A DNA stretch of 64,000 nucleotides from Lachnospiraceae bacterium (GCA_017470985.1 JAFUXA010000010.1:62001-126000); one strand, 5' to 3'. Shown: positions 52,781 through 62,020, counted from the first letter of the stretch. The notes: generated by a model not told the origin, from the sequence alone. Program-made: numbers and translations.

Positions 52781-54217
52781 ATGGCACTTGAATATAATAT
52801 AGCTTTAATAGGTTTTATGGGTTCCGGAAAAACTGCTGTTTCTGAATCTTTGAAAGAACAGTTTTCTATGAATGTTATTGATATGGATTCTGAGATAGAA
52901 TGCAGGGCAGGAATGTCTATTTCAAATATTTTCCTTCAATATGGGGAGGAACATTTCAGAAAGCTGGAGACAGAATTGTTGAAGGATTTAACTCAGCAAC
53001 AAAATATTGTAATATCCTGTGGCGGTGGAGTTGTGCTTCGAGAAGAGAATGTTGAATACTTGAAGCAAGGTGGCAAAATTGTATATTTACAGGCAAGACC
53101 TCAAACCATTTATGACAGGATCAAGAATACTCATAACAGACCTCTTCTGGAGGGCAATATGAGTGTGGAAAATATTGCTGATATGATGGATGGCCGCAGG
53201 GATAAATACGAGAAGGCTGCAGATATTGTTGTGGATGTAGATGATAAATCTGTGGAAGAAATCGGAAGAGAAATCATAAATGCAATTCATAAATCTCATG
53301 AGACAACAGGAGATAATTCGATTTTACCTGCTGATGATATAGTCAGAGTAGATATTAATGGAGCTACCAGACTTTATGGCTTGATTGGAAGCCCGGTGGC
53401 TCATTCAGCTTCACCTGCTATGTATAATACAGCCTTTGGTGCACTTGGAATTAACAGTGCTTACCTGGCTTTTGATGTGGATGAAGAACATGTGGCTGAA
53501 GCAATGCAGGCTATGAGAACATTTAACATGGGTGGAATGAATGTGACAATGCCATGTAAGAATGAAGTTGTAAAGCACATGGATGAGTTATCTGATGCTG
53601 CCAGACTTATGGGTGCTGTAAATACAATTGTAAATGATAATGGAAGATTGATAGGTCATAATACAGATGGTTGTGGTTTTGTTGGAAATTTGCGTGATAA
53701 TGGTGTGGATGTTGCCGGTAAGAAAATAGTTGTATGTGGTGCAGGTGGCGCTGCAACTGCCATAATTGTACAGTGTGCTTTAGACGGTGCCAGAGAGATT
53801 AGCATTTTCAAGCGGGTAAATGCTACATTTAATACAACAGTAGAGCTGGCTGACAAGATTATGTGTGAGCATGATGATGTAATAATCAATGTATATGATA
53901 TTTCTGATGACAATAAGATGGTGGAAGAAATGCTCTCGGCAGATATATTTGTAAATGGTACATCAGTGGGAATGCATCCAGGCGAAGAGGACAGTATAGT
54001 GAGGGATGCAAGAGGATTTCATGAGAATCTGGTGGTATGCGATATTGTATATAATCCCCTTGAAACCAAATTGTTGCAGGACGCTGCTAGAGCTGGAGTA
54101 AAGCAATGCATTGGCGGTAAAGGTATGCTTCTGTGGCAGGGAGTTGCGGCTTTTAAATTATATACAGGTCAGGATATGCCTGTGGATATAGTGAAGAGAA
54201 AACTATCACTGGACTGA
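52781..54217 (+). CDS. Fused shikimate kinase-shikimate dehydrogenase
   Basis: 478 residues from ATG 52781, preceded by GGAGAC. Residues 1-170 are shikimate kinase (P-loop GFMGSGKT, 11-18; DMDSEIE; SCGGGVV; NRPLL). Residues 185-478 are shikimate dehydrogenase (LYGLIGSPVAHSASPAMYN, NVTMPCKNEV with the catalytic Lys, GHNTDG and GAGGAATA). The two steps of the shikimate pathway, shikimate 3-phosphate formation and dehydroshikimate reduction, are therefore joined in one protein with kinase first. It is a stand-alone gene between two terminators. Confidence 0.93.
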   Translation: MALEYNIALIGFMGSGKTAVSESLKEQFSMNVIDMDSEIECRAGMSISNIFLQYGEEHFRKLETELLKDLTQQQNIVISCGGGVVLREENVEYLKQGGKIVYLQARPQTIYDRIKNTHNRPLLEGNMSVENIADMMDGRRDKYEKAADIVVDVDDKSVEEIGREIINAIHKSHETTGDNSILPADDIVRVDINGATRLYGLIGSPVAHSASPAMYNTAFGALGINSAYLAFDVDEEHVAEAMQAMRTFNMGGMNVTMPCKNEVVKHMDELSDAARLMGAVNTIVNDNGRLIGHNTDGCGFVGNLRDNGVDVAGKKIVVCGAGGAATAIIVQCALDGAREISIFKRVNATFNTTVELADKIMCEHDDVIINVYDISDDNKMVEEMLSADIFVNGTSVGMHPGEEDSIVRDARGFHENLVVCDIVYNPLETKLLQDAARAGVKQCIGGKGMLLWQGVAAFKLYTGQDMPVDIVKRKLSLD

Positions 54218-54240
54218 TAAAATAATAATCGTAAATAAAG

Positions 54241-54303
54241 AAAACCCTTTTAGTGGAGAAAATGTCTGATGGACATCTCAATACTAAAAGGGTTTTAATA
54301 TTT
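54241..54303. terminator. Bidirectional terminator between shikimate gene and cyclophilin
   Basis: AAAACCCTTTTAGT (54241-54254) pairs perfectly with ACTAAAAGGGTTTT (54283-54296) with an inner ATGTC...GACAT stem; A/T tails on both sides. Confidence 0.85.
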
Positions 54304-54828
54304 TTAGCACATCTCAGGTTCTGGATAATCTGCTCCAAAACAATCTACTGTGACAGAAACCATTTTCTGATCTTCAAATGGTTTGTTGCTCCACATATCT
54401 ACATCGCAGTTAGCAATTTCATCTACAACTTCCATACCTTCAATTACTTTGCCAAATGCTGCATAGTCACCATCGAGATGAGGAGAATCCTCGTGCATGA
54501 TGAAGAACTGGCTTCCTGCAGAGTCAGGAATTGCTGTGCGGGCCATTGAGAGCACTCCACGGGTATGCTCTAAGTCATTGTGGAATCCGTTGCTGTTGAA
54601 CTCTCCAGCAATAGAGTATCCAGGGCCACCTGTTCCGGTTCCTGTAGGATCACCGCCTTGAATCATGAAGCCTTTGATTACTCTGTGAAAGATTATTCCA
54701 TCATAGTAACCTTCCTTGATAAGGCTGATGAAATTATTAACTGTATTTGGTGCGATTTCAGGGTAGAGCTCTGCCTTGATAATGCCGCCATTTTCCATTT
54801 CTATAGTAACAATTGGATTTTGTGCCAT
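54304..54828 (-). CDS. Peptidyl-prolyl cis-trans isomerase, cyclophilin type
   Basis: 174 residues, the compact cyclophilin fold: FHRVIKGFMIQGGDPTGTGTGG (in parts: FHRVIKGFMIQGGDP), GVLSMAR and GSQFFI with the active-site Phe and Gln. No signal peptide, so cytoplasmic. It accelerates proline isomerisation in folding proteins. AAAGGAATG precedes the ATG. Confidence 0.93.
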   Translation of the reverse strand: MAQNPIVTIEMENGGIIKAELYPEIAPNTVNNFISLIKEGYYDGIIFHRVIKGFMIQGGDPTGTGTGGPGYSIAGEFNSNGFHNDLEHTRGVLSMARTAIPDSAGSQFFIMHEDSPHLDGDYAAFGKVIEGMEVVDEIANCDVDMWSNKPFEDQKMVSVTVDCFGADYPEPEMC

Positions 54829-55000
54829 AGTATATACATTCCTTTCTAAAATAAAATTATCATGTTAATTATATGGTATAGGAGGTTGTTCGTAAAGAAT
54901 TGGGTTGGAAAATATTCATGAAATTTTGTTGGAAAAATTATGTAATAATTTCAGGGGAAATATATTGCAAATCTATTGATGGGGTGCTAATATATCAATC

Positions 55001-55025
55001 ACCACAAATCAGTGGTTAGTCTTTT
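55001..55025 (+). promoter_or_regulatory. Hairpin in the leader of the secretion operon
   Basis: ACCAC / GTGGT (55001-55005, 55012-55016) with an AAATCA loop followed by TAGTCTTTTT. It is too small to call a riboswitch and could be a weak terminator or leader hairpin before the operon starting at 55110. The whole 281-bp intergenic stretch is otherwise AT-rich without further visible signals. Confidence 0.3.
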
Positions 55026-55109
55026 TATTCATGGCATATCGCCATTATTTCATTTTTATGCATTGCATTTATTATGCCCGAGGATTTAGTTTTGTTGGAG
55101 GGATAAATT

Positions 55110-55301
55110 ATGCAAGAGATTATAAGAGAATATGGACCGGCAATTATTAGTTTAGTGGCTATTGGAGCTATGATTGGTTTAGTTACTTTGCTTATAGGCA
55201 AGGATTCTGGAAGTGTGGTTGGACAGGCGTTTAGCAATTTGTTGAACCAGTTCTTTAATTTACCTGGAGCAAAGGGGGCTATGCTATGGCCAATGATTTG
55301 A
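55110..55301 (+). CDS. Short membrane protein with N-terminal E-Y-G motif (pilin-like)
   Basis: 63 residues. Starts MQEIIREYG directly followed by a membrane helix (PAIISLVAIGAMIGLVTLLIG) and a polar tail with GAKGAML. A similar M-x-(E/L)-I-x-x-E-(Y/F)-G plus helix begins two other proteins of the operon (58012 and 58124). Such short hydrophobic N-termini are seen in minor pilins or pseudopilins of Tad-like systems, although no classical prepilin cleavage site is present. GGAGGG precedes the ATG. The ATPase gene overlaps its end by 16 bases. A structural or assembly role in the system is inferred. Confidence 0.6.
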   Translation: MQEIIREYGPAIISLVAIGAMIGLVTLLIGKDSGSVVGQAFSNLLNQFFNLPGAKGAMLWPMI

Positions 55302-56305
55302 TTGATATTAGTGAGGCTCGGGAATTTTTTGGGCCTCTATATATGTATATATTGGATGAATCTATTACAGATATAGATATCAATGGTGCTCTGGGAGAGG
55401 GAGGAGTGTGGCTTACAGATTGCAATAATACCAGAAGAGCTTGTTATAACCGGGGGGTAACCAAGGACTTCATAGATAATTTCTCTCAGAGGATTTCTAA
55501 TCTGGTCAGTAAATCTTTCAATAAGCTTAATCCTGTTTTGGAGGGAGAGACTTCTGAACTTAGAATCACAATTGTGCATGAGTCTGTGTCCATAAGTGGC
55601 AGAGCTGTAAGCATTCGCAAGACTCCTAAAGTGTCCAGATTGACAGCTGAGAAGATGTTGGCAGAGGGATATTGTAATCAGGAGATATTACAGATGCTGG
55701 AGGGTTTTGTGAGAGACAGGTTGAATATTGTAGTCGTAGGCGAACCGGGTGTTGGCAAGACTGAACTATGTAAGTATTTATCAGGATACATAAGACCTAA
55801 TGAGAGAGTGGTGACTATTGAGGATACGCCGGAATGGCACTATAGCAGTCTGTTCCCGGATAGGGATTGTGTGGAGATAAGGATTAATGAACAGATGGGA
55901 TACTGCGAGGCCATCAAGACCTGTATGAGACTGAATCCTAAATGGATTATGCTGTCTGAGGCAAGATCCAGGGAAGTTGTGCATCTCATAGAGAGTTTAT
56001 CTACTGGAGTTAGAGGTATGACTACAATACATACTTCTGATGTAAGAAATATTCCTGACAGAATTGAGAATATGTCTGGTGGAGAGCGTGATGCCAGGAG
56101 AATGGAAAATGATATTTACACATTCATTGATGTGGGAATACTGGTGCGCAGGAAGTCAGTGGAGACATCCGCGGGAACCAAAATCATTCGATACATAGAT
56201 CAGATTTGTATTTTTGACAGAGTTGATGGAGTAAATTACACTACCATGCTTGTAGATGAGGGGAGAGTACTATATGAGGTTGAAGAATATAAAAGAGGAG
56301 CTTGA
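55286..56305 (+). CDS. CpaF/TadA-like secretion ATPase
   Basis: 339 residues. Walker A GEPGVGKT (152-159), the following IEDTPEW acid box and the TTIHTSD histidine box place it in the VirB11/CpaF/TadA group of type II/IV secretion ATPases. The Walker B-like stretch reads WIMLSEARSRE (221-230), where typical family members have GE(V/I)RG. The N-terminal domain (about 1-130) precedes the core. It would power assembly of a pilus or secretion apparatus from the cytoplasmic face. GGGGG precedes the start; it overlaps both neighbours, indicating coupled translation. Confidence 0.85.
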   Translation: MANDLIDISEAREFFGPLYMYILDESITDIDINGALGEGGVWLTDCNNTRRACYNRGVTKDFIDNFSQRISNLVSKSFNKLNPVLEGETSELRITIVHESVSISGRAVSIRKTPKVSRLTAEKMLAEGYCNQEILQMLEGFVRDRLNIVVVGEPGVGKTELCKYLSGYIRPNERVVTIEDTPEWHYSSLFPDRDCVEIRINEQMGYCEAIKTCMRLNPKWIMLSEARSREVVHLIESLSTGVRGMTTIHTSDVRNIPDRIENMSGGERDARRMENDIYTFIDVGILVRRKSVETSAGTKIIRYIDQICIFDRVDGVNYTTMLVDEGRVLYEVEEYKRGA

Positions 56306-57614
56306 AACTTATGGTTACAAATTCGACCTGTCTAAGACCATGATCTGGATTGTGATTGGGGGAACTATTGTGGTGGCGGTGGGGCGTACCTTTGGTCTTC
56401 CTGTCATATATATGATTGCTTTGGCGGCAGGTCTTGGATTTATAGCACCATTTTTTATTACATGTGTGTTGAAAGTGCAATTTGAGGAGAAGCGATTTGC
56501 TGAGATAAATATTTACATGGAGCAATTGCTATATTCTTTTCAGAAATCCGGCAAGATTCTTTCATCACTTAGAGATGTGCAGCAGCTGTTTGAGTCCGGA
56601 AATATGCATGATGCTATAGGCGAGTCTATCTCTTATATGGAACACACTTATGACAGCGATGATATAGCTGGGGATGCTCTTGGAATATTGGAGAAGAAGT
56701 ATCCGGCTAACTTGTTATATACCATACATAAATATTGTAATCAGGTGGAAATAAATGGTGGGGAATCTGCAATGGGAATCAATCTATTGCTGGAGGCACG
56801 ACGCATGTGGGCAGATAGATGTATGGAATTAATGAAGATGAAGAGGCAGAAGGTGTTGCAGATAATCTTGTCAGTGGGCATATCAATATTTATGTGCTGG
56901 ATGCTTATTACTGTAGGTAAGAGGATGAATATAGATATATGTCAGTATGCAATTACCAGGGTAACTATGGTTGTCACATTGTGGATTGATGTATTGATTA
57001 TTTATCAGGGCTGTAAGACTCTATCCAAATCCTTGTGTGAGACCAGAATGCCGGGGGAGGAAGTATTAGACAAGATTGCTAAACTGCAGAGGCATAGTGG
57101 AAAGGGTGGGATGCATCCCTTTGACGGATTTATAAAAAGAGATATAAGAAAGGCCTTGGAGCAGGTGTTTCCACAATGGCTGCTACAGGTGTCTTTACTT
57201 CTGCAGGGAGAGAATGTGCAGGTGGCCTTGGCTAAATCCTATGAGGATGCTCCTGTATTGATGAAGCCTTTTCTTAGAAAACTGTTGCAGAGTCTGCGGG
57301 ATAATCCTGGGGATATGATGGCTTATGTGAATTTTATGCAGGAATATAACCTGCCACAGGTACAGTCTACCATGAAGATGTTGTATTCAATATCTGAGGG
57401 AAATGGAGGAAGGGCATCTTCTCAGATAGAGGATATTATTCGGAGAAATCAGATTATGTATGATCAGTCTGAGAAGATGAAGAACAGTGATGAGATGGCA
57501 GGGATGTATGCTTTGTTTTTGGCACCGCAGATAACTGCTGGAATGAAGATGCTGGTGGATATGTTTGTAATGTTCTATGGCATGATATCTGCTGGTTTCG
57601 TAATGGGAGGATAA
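56274..57614 (+). CDS. GspF/TadB-like platform membrane protein
   Basis: 446 residues from ATG 56274, within the end of the ATPase gene; GGGGAGAG precedes it. Two N-terminal hydrophobic helices (about 23-65) are followed by a cytoplasmic GspF-like helical domain, another pair of helices near residues 200-250 and a third hydrophobic region at the C-terminus. That distribution matches a TadB/TadC-type inner-membrane core, and this one protein may do the work of the usual two. It pairs with the ATPase in the membrane platform. Confidence 0.75.
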   Translation: MRLKNIKEELETYGYKFDLSKTMIWIVIGGTIVVAVGRTFGLPVIYMIALAAGLGFIAPFFITCVLKVQFEEKRFAEINIYMEQLLYSFQKSGKILSSLRDVQQLFESGNMHDAIGESISYMEHTYDSDDIAGDALGILEKKYPANLLYTIHKYCNQVEINGGESAMGINLLLEARRMWADRCMELMKMKRQKVLQIILSVGISIFMCWMLITVGKRMNIDICQYAITRVTMVVTLWIDVLIIYQGCKTLSKSLCETRMPGEEVLDKIAKLQRHSGKGGMHPFDGFIKRDIRKALEQVFPQWLLQVSLLLQGENVQVALAKSYEDAPVLMKPFLRKLLQSLRDNPGDMMAYVNFMQEYNLPQVQSTMKMLYSISEGNGGRASSQIEDIIRRNQIMYDQSEKMKNSDEMAGMYALFLAPQITAGMKMLVDMFVMFYGMISAGFVMGG

Positions 57615-57617
57615 TAT

Positions 57618-57953
57618 ATGGAAAGTGTAATAAAAGGATTCCTGGGATTGTTTTGCCTGGTTAGTGTTGTGGTTTTGGGATATGGAGTTGTATCCATGGC
57701 CATGTCTGACAGAATGGCTGATACATATATAGATGATTGCGTTAATAAGATTGAGAATTCTATGTACTCTGAGGCTGTTATAACAGAGTGTAAACAAAAA
57801 GCCAGTGAGAGAGGATATAAATTGGATGTGGATTTATATAGAAGAGAGGATGTTGATGTACTGAGATACGGGCTGATTAAGATGGAATATCACAATGCTT
57901 ATGATTTGTTTGATGGCGATAGAACCTATATGGTAAGTAGAAATATCTATTGA
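57618..57953 (+). CDS. TadE-like single-pass protein
   Basis: 111 residues: N-terminal membrane helix (GFLGLFCLVSVVVLGYGVVSMAM) then an exposed domain with two Cys (C41, C58, possibly disulfide) and a Tyr/Asp-rich segment. The layout resembles TadE-family pseudopilins. It starts 3 bases after the platform gene stop. The exact family is not certain. Confidence 0.6.
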   Translation: MESVIKGFLGLFCLVSVVVLGYGVVSMAMSDRMADTYIDDCVNKIENSMYSEAVITECKQKASERGYKLDVDLYRREDVDVLRYGLIKMEYHNAYDLFDGDRTYMVSRNIY

Positions 57954-58011
57954 GTAAGTATATTAAGCAGAAACATATTGTATGTGGATAAAATAAGTTA
58001 GGGAGGATTCT

Positions 58012-58110
58012 ATGGAGCTTATTGTAAATGAATTTGGTGAGACACTGGTTTATATAATAGTTGGGGCAGTGGCAATGACTGCATATGGAGCAGTATTTGC
58101 AATGCTTTAG
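58012..58110 (+). CDS. 32-residue membrane peptide with E-F-G motif
   Basis: Begins MELIVNEFG followed by ETLVYIIVGAVAMTAYGAVFAML, a single hydrophobic helix that ends the protein. GGGAGG precedes the ATG. It shares the short charged start plus E-(Y/F)-G with proteins at 55110 and 58124 and resembles a tiny Flp-like pilin. It lies between two other operon genes, 58 bases after the TadE-like gene and 13 bases before the next. Confidence 0.6.
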   Translation: MELIVNEFGETLVYIIVGAVAMTAYGAVFAML

Positions 58111-58123
58111 TGGGAGGTAGAAT

Positions 58124-58576
58124 TTGGAAATTATAATTCGTGAATATGGCAAGATGATTATTGCATCCTTGGTTACATGTGCTGTTATAGCTTTGCTGGT
58201 AATTGGTATCAAAAATATATATGTACACAGATTTGTATATGCCAAGGAAGAACAGAATATGGAGATGACAGCAGTTTTTGCAAACAGCTTAAAGGGTGCG
58301 AGTTTTGATATTTCATTTAACAGACTTTGCCAGAACCAGGCTTATGATATATCGCAGATTTGCAATATGCCTCAGGGTTGTAAAGCCTGTATAACAGGTA
58401 TATATAGAGCTGAAGAAGGGGTGGATGCGTATTGGACATTGCCCAATGAACTAGAGAATATATATAGGGATGGTCAATATGTATTCAATGAACCCGGCAT
58501 ATACAAGATTTATATAAGAGTATGGAATGAAGAGGGTGGCAGTAGAGAGGGCTATGGCAATGTAATTGTAAATTGA
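58124..58576 (+). CDS. Membrane-anchored exported domain with E-Y-G start
   Basis: 150 residues. Begins MEIIIREYG, TTG start, GGGAGG 6 bases upstream; then a hydrophobic helix (about residues 11-30). The exposed part has four Cys (around residues 70-90, CxxC-like QICNMPQGCKAC) and ends in an Ig-like beta-segment (FNEPGIYKIYIRVWNEEGG). A surface or pilus-minor subunit is a reasonable guess. It belongs to the secretion operon. Confidence 0.6.
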   Translation: MEIIIREYGKMIIASLVTCAVIALLVIGIKNIYVHRFVYAKEEQNMEMTAVFANSLKGASFDISFNRLCQNQAYDISQICNMPQGCKACITGIYRAEEGVDAYWTLPNELENIYRDGQYVFNEPGIYKIYIRVWNEEGGSREGYGNVIVN

Positions 58577-58591
58577 TTAGTGGGGTGAGTT

Positions 58592-59212
58592 ATGAAACAG
58601 GTAGTATTTGGAGTGGTATCCTTTGGAATAATTGCATGTATTACAGCTATTGTAATGGTTATAGAGACTATGGATATAAGGGAGACGCAATTGAAGTCTC
58701 ACTTGTCAGGTGTGATGTCTGTATACATGGAGAAACTGGTGGCAGGCGAGCTGCCACCTGATTATAGTATAGAGATTCTAGAGCAGGATATAAGAGATGA
58801 GTTGTGGGTAGATATAGATGGTGAGGAGAATCTATCCAAGGATGATAAATTTAATTTGGATGTAGATATATTAGAATTCGATTATGAGAAGGGACTCCTG
58901 TCAGTTCAGGCTATAGAGCGTTATGCCAAGTTAAATGGTAAGACTGGAGAGGTGGTCTGTGTAAAGACTGCCATTGTAGACAGAAATGAGATTGAAGATG
59001 CCCAGGTATCTTATCTGATAGGTGATGAAATATATCGTAAATATATATACAGGGGAGTGGCAAATGATGAGGGATTAGAGATATATCCTCCTGCTGAACC
59101 GCAGATTCAGGGGCTGGAATTTAAATATTGGAAGAATCAGAATTCTAATGAGCAGGTGGACTTTCCTACCAGAGTGAAAGGAGGGGCTACATATGTTGCA
59201 GTATTTGAGTAA
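58592..59212 (+). CDS. Membrane-anchored protein with C-terminal InlB-like repeat
   Basis: 206 residues. N-terminal membrane helix (FGVVSFGIIACITAIVMVI), then an acidic exposed domain (about 40-165). The C-terminal 33 residues (from GLEFKYWK to GGATYVAVFE) fit the Listeria-Bacteroides (InlB B-type) repeat pattern of Gly-x-x-Phe-x-x-Trp ... Val-x-x-x-(T)Tyr-x-A-x-(W/F). GGGG precedes the start. The next gene starts inside its end. Likely a minor pilin or anchor that exposes an adhesive module. Confidence 0.65.
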   Translation: MKQVVFGVVSFGIIACITAIVMVIETMDIRETQLKSHLSGVMSVYMEKLVAGELPPDYSIEILEQDIRDELWVDIDGEENLSKDDKFNLDVDILEFDYEKGLLSVQAIERYAKLNGKTGEVVCVKTAIVDRNEIEDAQVSYLIGDEIYRKYIYRGVANDEGLEIYPPAEPQIQGLEFKYWKNQNSNEQVDFPTRVKGGATYVAVFE

Positions 59213-61994
59213 GTTAATAACAAGAGGCTTGTTGCTTGGTGTATTGACTCTGGTAGTCATATTGGCACTTGGATCACGGGATTATGCATATGCTCAGGAA
59301 GTAAATGACACCAATCAGGTTGGTATAGATAGTGTTGATGAAACATGTGTTGAAGTTTATAAAGCTGCGGGAAATCCTTCTGTGGAATATTTCAATCTCT
59401 ATGGTATAAGAGGGGCGAAAGTATATGACTATAATGGATTGATTATGGCCTGGTTTGATCTCTTTCAACATAATGGAGGATTTATATTACTTGAAAATGA
59501 TATTGTAAAAGGAACAGGAGACTGGAATAACCCTTATGATGGCGGATGGGATATCCCTGCTGGTGTAAATATTGCAATAGATCTCAATGGACATACTATT
59601 CATAATAATCCTAAGAGGTTATATGCCTATGCGGCAAATAGTATGTTCAATGTGACTGGAGGTAATCTGTGGATTTATTCATCTTCCGGTACAGGTGTAG
59701 TAGATGGAGATGGCTGGTGCTATGACAAGGTAGAGATAGGTGGAGTGTTATATAATGTAGGTGCTTTGCTGGATTTGAGACAGGGGAATCTGGTGGTAGG
59801 TGAAGACTTATTTGGGAATCCATCTACAGGAGGAGTTGTAGTTAGAAACAGCTTCAATCTAAGTAGCTATGGAGTGCCTGATGCTGTATCAGGGGGAACA
59901 TTGATTAACGCATTTACAGGGAATCTCCGTTGTAGAAATGTATTATTTCAAAACTGTGACGGGGCAGCAGTATATGGATCGGAAGATACCATAGGTTTGG
60001 CAAGCAGCCATACAGATTTAATAGATTGTAGCAGTTATAATGTGTCATCAGTATATATAAATGGAAGTTCTGGTACATCAAATGTATATGTACAGGGCGG
60101 AAATTTTGTTGTAGGTAATAAATATTCTCTTGGAATTGTAATGCAGGCAGATAGCCGTGGCAATATAATAAGCAATGCTTCTATAGAATCGAGAAATCTG
60201 GCTATTACAACCTTGGAAAATGCCAATGTGGAAGTATATGATTCTATTCTAAAATCCACCGGAGGAACTGCGGCTTCCATGAGTGGATGGTATAGCAGGA
60301 TTCAAAGTACTGTGGCTGAGGCATACAATGATGGAATAGATTGCTGGCTTGGGGATAATTATATATATGATTGCAATATAAGAAACTGTGGAGGATGGGG
60401 CATACAGAACATTTTCACAGGCAGCAGAATGTATATGGGCAATAATACTATACATGACTGTAAATCCGGTGGAGTAAATAATGGATACTACCTGGAATTA
60501 TCAGGTAAGCTCAATGTATATAATCTCCAGGGCTATGGATTGGAAAATGGCAATTTATTGGATTTTAGAGATTATGGAGGTGTAGATTGCAGAAGTGTGA
60601 TTCATCTGGAACCGAACTGTTATATCAATATTACTTCTAATTTATTGGGAGGAGGGGGAAGATATGGTTTCCTTACCAACTGCCTGGGAGTAATAACTGT
60701 AAATGAGGGCGATAGATACTTGGGCAGATTATTGTTGCAATATACTAATACGAATCAGACTAATCTGGCAGACAGATTCGCTTTAGGAATTGATCAGGTG
60801 GATAATTCTGGCGGAGCAGCAGGAGCATGTATTCGTAATGCCAACGGATATAATTCCTATGGAGCATACAATAGAGGGGTGCTCTCCAGTGCTTATATCT
60901 TAAATTATACTGATGGACTGGTATATAGTAATGGCTGGCCATTGGAAACTACTATAGCTGCAAGAGGAGGAAGCTATGGATTAGGTGCGAGACTGCCACA
61001 GGCAGAGTATATATTCTGGCATGAACCGGTGGATATCAGGGATAGGTTTGCATCTGCTTATTATAAGTTAAATGATGGAAGGAAATATGATATTTCTGCT
61101 TATGTGAAGTTTGACGGATGGAATAGAACAAACTTCTGGGCAGAGGGTAATGAATATGTAAGTGCAAGATGGATGGTAGATTATACAATTGATTATATAG
61201 CATATAATCCTAATGGCTATGCCATGGATGAATATGGTAATTATGTTGTGACAGATGATAATCAGTTGGATAAGAGAATCAAGTCTGTATATGTAGCAGG
61301 TGACATATATGGTGATACAGGCTTTTGTGAAATCTGTGATGTATGGCCTGAGTACAAGGACGAGACGGATAGTAAATTCGGATATGTGGCCTGGGGAGAT
61401 GATATCAATCTAAGATATACGGATGGAGATATATATAGAACCGAGGGTAGAATTGGTCTGTTGGACTTACTGGATAGAACAATTGGCAGAGGCAGACTAG
61501 ATATATCAAAAACTGGGACTATAACCTTATATGCCCTGTGGGATCAATATCCTCAGATTAAAGCAGCAGGATGTGATATATATGATACAGATGTAGGCAG
61601 TCTTGAAATAAAAGATATTATTATGACAGGTTTAGAGGTGGTTGATAGGGAAGATGGTGTTTTAAAGGCAGCAGGTGAAGGAGGATTATCAGATGGAATC
61701 AGTATAGTAGGTGGAGATGAATTATTGGATCCACAAGGGTTGATTAGAATTTCTCATCTGGATTTGGGAATAATGGCAAAGGATGGATTTGGCAATATAA
61801 GTTATGGCGCCATTCCTATTAATATAATAAGCAATGGTATTGTCTCTTCAGAAGGGGGAATGGAAGAGATGCATATCAGATTTATTGATGAGGATTATAT
61901 TCATGAATCAGAAGATAGAGGTGGATTGATGGAACGCTCAGTGTTCAGAGAGGATGCTAAACTTGAAAGAATATTCACTAATCGGTATAATTAA
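59193..61994 (+). CDS. Large secreted beta-helix/Ig-like surface protein
   Basis: 933 residues. Signal peptide (LLLGVLTLVVILALG, cleavage about AYA/QEV at residue 34). Residues about 110-540 form a long right-handed beta-helix-like repeat region (runs of G-N-x, NIRNCGGWGIQN, TIHDCKSGGVNN). After about 640 there are InlB-like segments (FDGWNRTNFWAEG and TITLYALWDQYP). The end looks like an Ig-like/DUF5011 domain (VVDREDGVL, MAKDGFGN) and a Lachnospiraceae-typical C-terminus HIRFIDEDYI...ERSVFRED. No LPxTG. GGAGGGG precedes the ATG, which overlaps the previous gene by 20 bases. Probably the surface adhesin displayed by this operon. Confidence 0.75.
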   Translation: MLQYLSKLITRGLLLGVLTLVVILALGSRDYAYAQEVNDTNQVGIDSVDETCVEVYKAAGNPSVEYFNLYGIRGAKVYDYNGLIMAWFDLFQHNGGFILLENDIVKGTGDWNNPYDGGWDIPAGVNIAIDLNGHTIHNNPKRLYAYAANSMFNVTGGNLWIYSSSGTGVVDGDGWCYDKVEIGGVLYNVGALLDLRQGNLVVGEDLFGNPSTGGVVVRNSFNLSSYGVPDAVSGGTLINAFTGNLRCRNVLFQNCDGAAVYGSEDTIGLASSHTDLIDCSSYNVSSVYINGSSGTSNVYVQGGNFVVGNKYSLGIVMQADSRGNIISNASIESRNLAITTLENANVEVYDSILKSTGGTAASMSGWYSRIQSTVAEAYNDGIDCWLGDNYIYDCNIRNCGGWGIQNIFTGSRMYMGNNTIHDCKSGGVNNGYYLELSGKLNVYNLQGYGLENGNLLDFRDYGGVDCRSVIHLEPNCYINITSNLLGGGGRYGFLTNCLGVITVNEGDRYLGRLLLQYTNTNQTNLADRFALGIDQVDNSGGAAGACIRNANGYNSYGAYNRGVLSSAYILNYTDGLVYSNGWPLETTIAARGGSYGLGARLPQAEYIFWHEPVDIRDRFASAYYKLNDGRKYDISAYVKFDGWNRTNFWAEGNEYVSARWMVDYTIDYIAYNPNGYAMDEYGNYVVTDDNQLDKRIKSVYVAGDIYGDTGFCEICDVWPEYKDETDSKFGYVAWGDDINLRYTDGDIYRTEGRIGLLDLLDRTIGRGRLDISKTGTITLYALWDQYPQIKAAGCDIYDTDVGSLEIKDIIMTGLEVVDREDGVLKAAGEGGLSDGISIVGGDELLDPQGLIRISHLDLGIMAKDGFGNISYGAIPINIISNGIVSSEGGMEEMHIRFIDEDYIHESEDRGGLMERSVFREDAKLERIFTNRYN

Positions 61995-62020
61995 AGGAAA
62001 TATTTAAAAAGAGAGGTGAC

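Noticed and set aside
54829-55109. c-di-GMP riboswitch before the secretion operon
   Set aside because: No GEMM-I or GEMM-II core sequence is recognisable; only one small 5-bp hairpin is present.
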